This document shows positions 1-5,106 of a DNA stretch of 5,106 bases, in pieces. The DNA lies in the NCBI GenBank assembly GCA_021819535.1, contig JAKAQU010000240.1, forward strand, positions 1 to 5,106, read 5' to 3'. The stretch's first letter is position 1. The number at the start of each line of letters is the position of its first letter. Under the pieces are notes generated by a model. That model had not been told where the DNA came from. It did not search any database and worked only from the letters and a program-made list of their open reading frames with translations. The translations under genes were made by a program, and so were the position numbers. The DNA comes from Pseudomonadota bacterium. Its GTDB lineage: Bacteria > Pseudomonadota > Alphaproteobacteria > Acetobacterales > Acetobacteraceae.

Positions 1-77
1 ATCGGGGCGAGCAAAGCATCGATATCAGAAATGTCTTCTGGTTTTGGAATGAACAATCTCCTGATCAGGTGAAACAC
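1..77 (-). CDS. tssA: Probable TssA N-terminus, T6SS (partial, 3' end outside window)
   Basis: Downstream of tssM on the same strand, one frame is open from GTG at 77-75 to the window edge. It encodes FIPKPEDISDIDALLAP followed by a codon beginning AT, so Ile or Met. ImpA_N-domain proteins (TssA family) typically begin with a short lead and then a segment like LDIDALLAPIS followed by APCGEDL. The IDALLAP match is good, but the diagnostic GEDL part lies outside the window. TssA assists sheath and tube assembly at the baseplate and distal end, and its gene belongs to T6SS clusters. The start is uncertain: GTG 77-75 gives 25 codons before the edge; TTG 56-54 and a rare ATT at 50-48 are alternatives, the last being the one correctly spaced from AGGAG at 62-58. 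There is no in-frame ATG. The region is much richer in A+T than the rest. The call rests on about 17 residues plus context. Confidence 0.6.
   Translation of the reverse strand, partial: MFHLIRRLFIPKPEDISDIDALLAP
58..62 (-). promoter_or_regulatory. Strong AGGAG ribosome-binding site downstream of tssM
   Basis: On the minus strand AGGAG lies at 62-58, in the short gap after the tssM stop at 85-83. It is the best Shine-Dalgarno match seen in the window and supports a gene starting at the left edge. The spacing is puzzling: TTG (56-54) follows after one base, which is too close, ATT (50-48) lies at 7 bases, and the upstream GTG (77-75) would place the motif inside the gene. Confidence 0.55.
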
Positions 78-82
78 ATGAG

Positions 83-3000
83 CTAGCCCGCGGCTTTTGG
101 CAGAGCGCGCGGCGCGCTCATCGGTGACGAGAGTGACGGCGGCGGCGGCAACGGGGCTGCGGTCGGAAAGACCGGGAGCAGAACAGGCACACGCTTGTCG
201 GGCGCGCCCGGCACGTGGATGATCGCGGTCAACCCGATCCGCATGAAGAGGCGTGCGACCGCAACACGGGTATCGCCGCCGGTGGCCGCAGCCGGATTGG
301 GCTTGAGGTTGATCTGCAAGCCGATGGTCTCCGGCCGCCGATCGGAAAGCTGCATGAGCACGCCTGGCGGCGGCGCGAGCGTCGTGATCAGCCGCAGCAG
401 CGCCCAGGCGCCGCCGAACCGGTAGGATGCGACGAGACCGTTCACCGAAGGGTTCGGCACACCGCCGCCGGCGGGAATGCTCGGCGCATTCGTCGCCCAG
501 CGCATGGCGATCGTCGCCGGCTGGCCATTACTCCAGGCCAAAACAGCGGGCGCCGCGAACGAGGACAAGGTCTGCTGGCCGAATTGCAGCGAGGCCTCGG
601 CGACCTGATCGGCGCCCGGGTCGCTGCCCGCATTGGTGCGGAAATCGACCGCGACCTCATAGGTCAGCGGCGCGTCCGGCGCGGGATTGAGGAGCATGGG
701 GGCGAGAGCGGCTTGTGCGGCAACCAGGCTGGCAACGAACGCATCGGCGCCGGCGCGGGCATAGGCGGGGGTTGCCGCGAGCCGCGTTGCGAGAGTTGCG
801 AGATCGGGGCCGAAACGGTCGAAGAAACGCTTCACGTCACCCGCGAACGCGTCCGGCGCGGCGGCATCGCCGAACGGGAAGCGCCCGGCGAGATCGCGAT
901 TGAACGCCGTCGCGAGTTCGCCGTATTGCGCGACCAGATCGCTGTAGGAGACGCTGGCGCAGCGCCGGGCGACGGCATTGCGGATGGCGCCGAGCTGGTC
1001 TGCAAACCAGTTGCCACCACCACCACCTGCGAGCCGCTGGCGGCAATTGGCGAGATCGATTTGGTCCATATCCGCGGCGATGAATTGTTCGAGCTGGCTC
1101 AGGGCATTGGCGGGATCGTTGGCGTGATAGCGGTCGAGTGTCGCGATGATGCCTTGCCAGCGTTCTTGCAGCGCCCGCTGATTACCGGCGAGCAATGCCG
1201 CGCTCTGCGCGAGATAATTGATCAGCGGCGCGGCATAATCGCGCGCCAGCGTCTCGACATAGTCGCGGCGCGCGGGCAGCGTGCCGACGAGATCGGCGAG
1301 CGATGACGCGCCAAAAGCGGGCGCGGCCAGCGGCGGCGCGCCGGTCCAGAAGGAGAGGCTGCGATCGGCGAGCTGATAGGGATCGGCCGAAAGCAGAATG
1401 GCATCGACGCGGGCCAGCAGGCCGACCGCCTGCTCGGCAACGAGCTGGTCGATGCGGGCGGCATTCGCGATCTGCCCGGTCGCACGCAGCGCCTCGCGCA
1501 TATTGGCGAGCACCGGCGCCGCTTCCGCGAAATGGGCAATGTCGGCATGGAGCGCCGCCGCGCCGCCAGACGCCGCCGCCCCGGCGTTCGGGGCGACCAT
1601 CGCGCCCGCGAGCAGCCTTGCAAGCTGCTCGCCGCCGGCGGCCAACACCTGCGCCTGAAAAAGCGCCGGCTCATTGGCCAGAGACTGCGCGACGAAAACC
1701 AGAAAACCCTCTGAGATCAGCTGCAACATGCGCAAATCGCCGTCGTCCCAAACCGGCGGCAAACCGGCCGCGAGCGCCCGCCCGAGATCGGCTGGCGGCG
1801 CGACAGTGGTCATCAGTGGCAGCGACAGCAGGGCGTCGATCGTCTTGCGGATAGCGACGAGCGGGGGCGAAAGCGTCACCGCGCCGCCCTCGACGGCGAG
1901 AACCTTGGTGCCGCCGAACACGGTTGCCGCGAGCAGCGACGATCTCGCATCGGTGGCGGCGCTCGCGGCCTGTTTGGCAAACGCCGCCACCGTCTCCGGA
2001 TCGATCGGGACGGTATCCTGACCCGCGCTTTCCGACGACGATGCCAGGCGACGGAGTTGCGCGAGGATCGCGGCGATGGGGGCGATTTCGGTCTCGTCGA
2101 TCAGCCATCCATGCTTGCCTTGCGCTGCTTCCGTCTCCGCCGCACGCAGCGCTTCGCCAAGCGCGCGGATGTGATCGGCAGCCCCCTGCCAGGAGGGTGA
2201 TGGCGACATCCCGCGGCTCGCCTCAACGACCCTGGCCACCGCACGCGCGAGCGGGTTGGCGCCATAGGCGCTGGCGAGCGCGTTCGCGAACGGGCAGGCC
2301 AGGATCCGGCCGATATTCTCGCGCAATCGCGGCATCGACAATGGCGGAAACTGCGCCTGTTTCAGAGCGACGAGGTAGAGATAATTGTCTGTCTCAAATG
2401 AATCCGGTAGTGCGACCGCAAGGGAAAACCCGAGCAATCGCTTGAGAGCATCGATCTCCGGGTGGTTTCTGAGCTGATGATAGAAGGTGATCTGCTGCGG
2501 ATATTGCGCAAGCCGCGCGACGATCTGCTGCATCTGCGCGATGCCGTCGGCTGGCACCCCGCCTGCTGGCACGCCATTGGCCGACGGCGCCGATGACCCG
2601 GCGCAGGCCGCCACCGCGCGCGCGTCGAAATTGCCCGGCAACACCGCTTCGCCGCTCGCGAGCCGGCCGCGAACCTCGCGCAGGATGACATGTTCATAGG
2701 CGCCGCGGATCGCAGCGGTCACGGTATTATCGGCCCCGCTCAGCAAAGAGAGCGGCGCCCAGACGGATTCGATGCTGTTGACGCCGACGCCGCTCATGGC
2801 GCTGAGCAGTTTTCGGGTCACGGCGGCCTGCTCGGCGAGGTTCGGTATGCCTTTCATGCTCACCTCGGAAGCGATGTCGAGACTGGCCGCGACCAGAGGC
2901 TGCACCGAGGCGATGGCGCTTTGCTCGCGCTCGATGACGGCAAGGCCGATCGCCATCAGAATCGCGAGCACGGCGAGACCCGCCTGCGCCATGCGGATCT

Positions 3001-4108
3001 GGCGCCGCCGCCGCGTCGTCGCCCCGAGGGCTGGCTGCGCGAGGGTGTGTTCGGGGAAAATCCTGTCGTGAAACAGTTTGGCGGCGAAGGCTGCGGGCTC
3101 GGTGCCGCCATCCGGCGTCGCGCCGCCCGTCAAGTAGAAACCACGAAACATGAACGCCTCGTGATAGGCACTCGGCTGCAGCATCGGCGTCAGTACTTGC
3201 GCGAGCGGCTCTGCCAGCGCGGCGACGGCCTCGGGAAATAATAGGATCTGCTCCGCCGCCGCGGTTTCGGTGGCGCGGACGAGCAATGGCGCCTGCGCCA
3301 GAGAGAGGCGCGAGACCAGGGCGTCGATCCCGTTTTGCACCCACCGACGCTCGAACATGCTCTCGAGCGCATAGGGAACCGCCCAGCCGAACGGCGCCTG
3401 TTGGATGAGCGGCGCTTCCTTCATCATCGCCTCAAGGGTCGCCGTAAACCCGGTCAGGCACTCACATCCGGTGAGCACGAGATAGATCGGCACCCGCCAT
3501 CCGCCGGCGCGCTGCGCCATCCAGATCAACTGATGGAGCCGCTCCCCGAGGGCCACGATCCGATCATCGGCCCAGCGCCCGGGGCCATGGAGCGCGCCCG
3601 CATCGAGCATGACGACCAGACCGTCGAACGGGCGGTCGGCACGGATGGTGGCCAGGCCCTTGAGGAGTGCGGCCCAGCGGGCCTCGGCGCGTTCGCTCTG
3701 CAGCAGCCCGTCGTCAAAGCTCACCACGGCGCCATCGGGGCAGACCGAGAACCGGCAGTCGCCGACGAAAAGATCCCGCTCGGCGCGGGCGAGATCGCCG
3801 CTCCGCAACGCCGGTATGAAGCGCCGCAGATCGGCGCTCGCACTGCCGATCGTGACCATGAGCGGAATCCCGGCGATGCCGTCATGGGGATCGCGGAGCG
3901 CGGCGAGCCGCACGGCAGCGGCGCGGAAACCCGTCGGCGCTGGCGCCGGCGGTCGCTCTTCGCGCGCGGGGGCGGGGATGGACGGGGGCTTCGGCCGGAA
4001 CTGGCGGATCGCAGCGATCGTTGCCATCACCAGCGCCCCCGCGAACACCATGGCGAGCGCCGGCAGCAGATCGGCCAACGCCGGCGGCAAGGCGAGCGCA
4101 CCCGTCAT
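83..4108 (-). CDS. tssM: TssM, IcmF-family T6SS membrane-complex protein
   Basis: Complete 1341-residue protein, somewhat longer than the usual 1100-1300. TssM spans the inner membrane and, with TssL and TssJ, builds the channel that anchors the secretion machine. Layout: one membrane segment at about 13-34 followed by RQFRPK; a cytoplasmic IcmF domain at about 60-370; LFHDRIFPE at 345-353, a clear family signature (usual LF.DVIFPE); RRRRQIR at 366-372 leading into a membrane helix at about 374-391; then a periplasmic region of about 950 residues. The C-terminal IcmF domain is recognisable from GRFPFGDAAAPDAFAGDVKR at 1075-1094 (usual YPF...S..E....DF..FF), and GGAWALLRL at 1232-1240 (usual GPWALFRL). 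Nucleotide-binding motifs are degraded: IGSASADLR at 87-95 replaces GPPGSGKTT, FDDGLL at 131-136 replaces DTAGRY, and TGCECLTGF at 213-221 replaces TKCDLIPGF. About 70 extra residues, partly Pro-rich, follow the usual C-terminal end. The start is the ATG overlapping the tssL stop. No frameshift is seen, and the intact frame argues for a working gene. Family assignment is firm. Confidence 0.96.
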   Translation of the reverse strand: MTGALALPPALADLLPALAMVFAGALVMATIAAIRQFRPKPPSIPAPAREERPPAPAPTGFRAAAVRLAALRDPHDGIAGIPLMVTIGSASADLRRFIPALRSGDLARAERDLFVGDCRFSVCPDGAVVSFDDGLLQSERAEARWAALLKGLATIRADRPFDGLVVMLDAGALHGPGRWADDRIVALGERLHQLIWMAQRAGGWRVPIYLVLTGCECLTGFTATLEAMMKEAPLIQQAPFGWAVPYALESMFERRWVQNGIDALVSRLSLAQAPLLVRATETAAAEQILLFPEAVAALAEPLAQVLTPMLQPSAYHEAFMFRGFYLTGGATPDGGTEPAAFAAKLFHDRIFPEHTLAQPALGATTRRRRQIRMAQAGLAVLAILMAIGLAVIEREQSAIASVQPLVAASLDIASEVSMKGIPNLAEQAAVTRKLLSAMSGVGVNSIESVWAPLSLLSGADNTVTAAIRGAYEHVILREVRGRLASGEAVLPGNFDARAVAACAGSSAPSANGVPAGGVPADGIAQMQQIVARLAQYPQQITFYHQLRNHPEIDALKRLLGFSLAVALPDSFETDNYLYLVALKQAQFPPLSMPRLRENIGRILACPFANALASAYGANPLARAVARVVEASRGMSPSPSWQGAADHIRALGEALRAAETEAAQGKHGWLIDETEIAPIAAILAQLRRLASSSESAGQDTVPIDPETVAAFAKQAASAATDARSSLLAATVFGGTKVLAVEGGAVTLSPPLVAIRKTIDALLSLPLMTTVAPPADLGRALAAGLPPVWDDGDLRMLQLISEGFLVFVAQSLANEPALFQAQVLAAGGEQLARLLAGAMVAPNAGAAASGGAAALHADIAHFAEAAPVLANMREALRATGQIANAARIDQLVAEQAVGLLARVDAILLSADPYQLADRSLSFWTGAPPLAAPAFGASSLADLVGTLPARRDYVETLARDYAAPLINYLAQSAALLAGNQRALQERWQGIIATLDRYHANDPANALSQLEQFIAADMDQIDLANCRQRLAGGGGGNWFADQLGAIRNAVARRCASVSYSDLVAQYGELATAFNRDLAGRFPFGDAAAPDAFAGDVKRFFDRFGPDLATLATRLAATPAYARAGADAFVASLVAAQAALAPMLLNPAPDAPLTYEVAVDFRTNAGSDPGADQVAEASLQFGQQTLSSFAAPAVLAWSNGQPATIAMRWATNAPSIPAGGGVPNPSVNGLVASYRFGGAWALLRLITTLAPPPGVLMQLSDRRPETIGLQINLKPNPAAATGGDTRVAVARLFMRIGLTAIIHVPGAPDKRVPVLLPVFPTAAPLPPPPSLSSPMSAPRALPKAAG
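1013..1027 (-). repeat. GGT/GGC triplet tract encoding five glycines in TssM
   Basis: On the plus strand the run reads GCC followed by four ACC units, giving Gly 1028-1032 of TssM. It is in frame, so gain or loss of units would change the length of a periplasmic Gly linker without breaking the gene. It is short and may be chance in high-GC DNA. Confidence 0.5.
2546..2578 (-). repeat. GVPA-type tandem repeat encoding a TssM linker
   Basis: Residues 511-521 read NGVPAGGVPAD, two near-identical GVPA units encoded by an imperfect direct DNA repeat. The surrounding stretch, about 500-525, is rich in Ala, Gly, Ser and Pro, and looks like a flexible linker between helical parts of the periplasmic region. 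No function is implied. Confidence 0.5.
4105..4108 (-). other. ATGA start/stop overlap of tssL and tssM
   Basis: The tssM ATG (4108-4106) and tssL TGA (4107-4105) overlap by four bases. A weak ribosome-binding block, CCAGG, sits with 7 bases between its last G and the ATG (about 4116-4120). The arrangement points to coupled translation, which would suit two subunits of one complex; the coupling itself is inferred. Confidence 0.85.
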
Positions 4109-4911
4109 GGCACAACCTGGTGCAGCAGATCGACGGCCCGCGCGGCATCGCTGACCAGAGAGGCAACGCCGTCATGCCAAAGTGCCAAGCTCACGAAGAG
4201 ATAGACGAGTGTCAACCCGACGACCGCCATCAGCCACGGGCGCAACGCCGGGAGAGACACCGGGCGCGCATTGACGAGCGCCTCCTCAGCGCCGACGGCA
4301 AGCCCCTTGAGGGGAAAGGCGGCGGTGGGCGGTATCCGGAAGACGAATTCATAGAGCCGGGCCTTCAGCCGTTCGATCTCACCGCGGTCATCGCTATCGC
4401 GATAGCGGCCGCGATAGCCGGTCTCAAGCGCAAGCAGGATGGTGAGCGCCGTTGCCTCGGCGTCCTCGCGATGTCGGGCGACGAGATCGTCGACGGCATC
4501 GAAAATGCGATCTCCCGCGATCCTGCTGCGATAGAGCAGAACCTCGAGCGGCGTCTCCGCCCAGCCGCTCCGGCCGGGCCAGTCGATATCGTGGAGCAGC
4601 GCCGCATCGGCGACGGCGGCGCACACATAACCCGGGCTGATCCCGGCCCGCCGGCCCGCCGCCAATCCAGCCCCGGCGCCCTCCCCGAGCCCCTCATCGA
4701 CGAGGATCGCCGTCCGCAATCGCTGCCGCGCCGCCTGCAGCGTCTGCTCGCCCACGCTGCCCGAGAGCATGCCCGACGCCGCCGCGTCGCCGACCAGTGC
4801 TGCGAAATTGCCGGTCTGCAGCAAGCGTTTGATCTGGAATAATTCGCGATAAAAGACCCGGTAGCGTCTGAGCGCGGTCTCGGCGTCGCGCGACAGAACG
4901 AGCGTCGCCAT
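4105..4911 (-). CDS. tssL: TssL, DotU-family T6SS inner-membrane protein
   Basis: Complete 268-residue protein. TssL forms the membrane complex with TssM and TssJ, anchored in the inner membrane by one C-terminal helix with its main domain in the cytoplasm, where it contacts TssK and other baseplate parts. Family signatures are visible: a helical N-terminal region, then YVCAAVADAALLHDIDWPG at 95-113, PLEVLLYRSRIAGDRIFD at 121-138 (usual form PLE..LF.TR.AGE.FF), LALETGYRGRYRD at 160-172 (usual LALGFRGRYR), and a hydrophobic anchor at about 226-244 after RPW. Only about 24 residues follow the anchor, so this is the short form without an OmpA-like peptidoglycan-binding domain. Length is normal for that form. 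The start is the ATG overlapping the upstream stop. The acidic residue normally found in the ADE-like motif is Ala here (ADA, 101-103). The 3' end overlaps tssM by four bases. Family assignment is firm. Confidence 0.95.
   Translation of the reverse strand: MATLVLSRDAETALRRYRVFYRELFQIKRLLQTGNFAALVGDAAASGMLSGSVGEQTLQAARQRLRTAILVDEGLGEGAGAGLAAGRRAGISPGYVCAAVADAALLHDIDWPGRSGWAETPLEVLLYRSRIAGDRIFDAVDDLVARHREDAEATALTILLALETGYRGRYRDSDDRGEIERLKARLYEFVFRIPPTAAFPLKGLAVGAEEALVNARPVSLPALRPWLMAVVGLTLVYLFVSLALWHDGVASLVSDAARAVDLLHQVVP
4392..4407. repeat. 16-bp perfect palindrome inside tssL
   Basis: CGCTATCGCGATAGCG is its own reverse complement, and a further GCGATAGC copy lies at 4411-4418. It falls in the codons for the conserved GYRGRYRDS stretch of TssL. 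Repeated Tyr-Arg codons (TAT CGC) followed by Arg-Asp-Ser explain the symmetry, so a coding origin is more likely than a binding site. Confidence 0.5.
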
Positions 4912-4913
4912 CA
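4909..4913 (-). other. TGATG stop/start overlap of tssK and tssL
   Basis: The TGA of the upstream gene (4913-4911) shares its last A with the ATG of tssL (4911-4909). The bases before this ATG (reading GTCGCAAAGCTG) contain no purine-rich Shine-Dalgarno block. tssL is therefore probably translated by ribosomes that terminate on tssK and re-initiate. The overlap is seen directly; the coupling is inferred. Confidence 0.8.
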
Positions 4914-5106
4914 GCTTTGCGACGCCGCGTAGAAGAGGCGGAGTTCCACCGGCTCCGCAAGTTCGCGCATGGCGGTCTGGCTGATTTCCAGCACGTCGCC
5001 GGCGGCGACGAAACCGGCCTCGGTCGAGACGCGAAACAGAACCATGTTGGGCGGCGGCAGCAGATCGAGTTCGGGCACACTGCCGATCGCCTCCCGCGCC
5101 GCCCCG
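4911..5106 (-). CDS. tssK: TssK C-terminal end, T6SS baseplate protein (partial, 5' end outside window)
   Basis: Reading back from a TGA at 4913-4911 gives an open frame of 64 codons to the window edge, with no stop. It contains the stretch SVPELDLLPPPNMVLFRV and ends ELRLFYAASQS. TssK proteins end in a small domain with a Pro-rich lead-in, a strand like VYFRLD and a final strand like LELELWAI; here NMVLFRVS and VELRLFYA fit those two strands. TssK forms trimers that join the T6SS baseplate to the cytoplasmic parts of TssL and TssM. Its position immediately before tssL, with the stop overlapping the tssL start, is the usual tssK-tssL-tssM order and is the strongest support. The match by sequence alone is loose, because the last residues differ from the common WAI/WAV ending. 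The frame is the right one to read: a longer ORF on the same strand at 4694-5080 is a shadow that overlaps tssL. Identity as TssK is inferred mainly from context. Confidence 0.75.
   Translation of the reverse strand, partial: GAAREAIGSVPELDLLPPPNMVLFRVSTEAGFVAAGDVLEISQTAMRELAEPVELRLFYAASQS

Noticed and set aside
65..79. Tiny minus-strand frame ATG...TGA (MCFT) between tssM and the tssA-like gene
   Set aside because: Four codons with no good ribosome-binding site before it; most likely chance. A leader-peptide role cannot be supported.
215..1306. Long plus-strand open frame of 363 codons opposite tssM
   Set aside because: It lies wholly antisense to the conserved C-terminal IcmF domain. High GC makes stops rare in the opposite strand, and its product is a compositionally biased Arg/Gly/Ala/Glu-rich sequence with no recognisable domain.
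3335..4204. Plus-strand open frame of 289 codons opposite the N-terminal part of tssM
   Set aside because: Antisense shadow of conserved coding sequence; low-complexity Arg-rich product and no family signature.
4392..4418. Palindrome and repeated GCGATAGC as a possible regulator site
   Set aside because: Inside tssL codons for the conserved Tyr-Arg motif, which explain it; not near a start or promoter.
4021..4842. Plus-strand open frame of 273 codons opposite tssL
   Set aside because: Antisense to the well-conserved DotU domain and running across the tssL/tssM junction; a shadow frame.
4694..5080. Minus-strand open frame of 128 codons overlapping the tssK/tssL boundary
   Set aside because: It runs out of frame through both genes; the frames giving the TssK-like C-terminus and the TssL protein explain the same DNA.
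1..5106. CRISPR arrays, tRNA or rRNA genes, insertion sequences, attachment sites
   Set aside because: Nothing of the kind was seen: no regularly spaced repeats, no terminal inverted repeats, no transposase motifs, and almost all bases are accounted for by the four minus-strand genes.

Overview
This window is an internal piece of a type VI secretion system (T6SS) gene cluster from a high-GC proteobacterium. The whole coding part reads on the minus strand. GC content (roughly two thirds by eye), heavy Ala/Arg/Gly codon use and the style of the proteins suggest an alphaproteobacterium, perhaps Acetobacterales or Rhizobiales-like. This is inference: nothing in the window fixes the taxon.

Layout in transcription order, from high to low coordinates. 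(1) 5106-4911: the last 64 codons of a gene cut by the window edge, best read as the C-terminus of TssK, the baseplate protein that docks on the membrane complex. (2) 4911-4105: complete tssL (DotU family), a cytoplasmic helical domain with one C-terminal membrane anchor. (3) 4108-83: complete tssM (IcmF family), 1341 codons, filling about 79% of the window. (4) 77-1: the first ~25 codons of a further gene cut by the left edge. Its peptide resembles the N-terminus of TssA (ImpA_N type), the sheath-assembly cap or baseplate-associated protein. This gene is easily missed because it is short, partial and lacks an ATG start.

The genes form one tightly packed operon. The tssK and tssL stop/start codons overlap as TGATG, tssL and tssM overlap as ATGA, and only 5 to about 32 bases separate tssM from the putative tssA. 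No promoter or terminator is visible, so transcription must start and end outside the window. Functionally, TssL and TssM are two of the three membrane-complex subunits, TssK couples that complex to the baseplate, and TssA primes and caps tail assembly. The lipoprotein TssJ, the sheath, the tube and any effector genes are not in the window.

The main oddities are in TssM. The Walker A, Walker B and TKxD-like positions of the IcmF cytoplasmic domain are all degraded. Only one N-terminal membrane segment is seen instead of the usual hairpin. A Pro-rich tail follows the normal IcmF C-terminus. TssL has lost an acidic residue in its usual ADE-like motif. Together these suggest a divergent T6SS lineage with a nucleotide-independent TssM, rather than a new kind of system.
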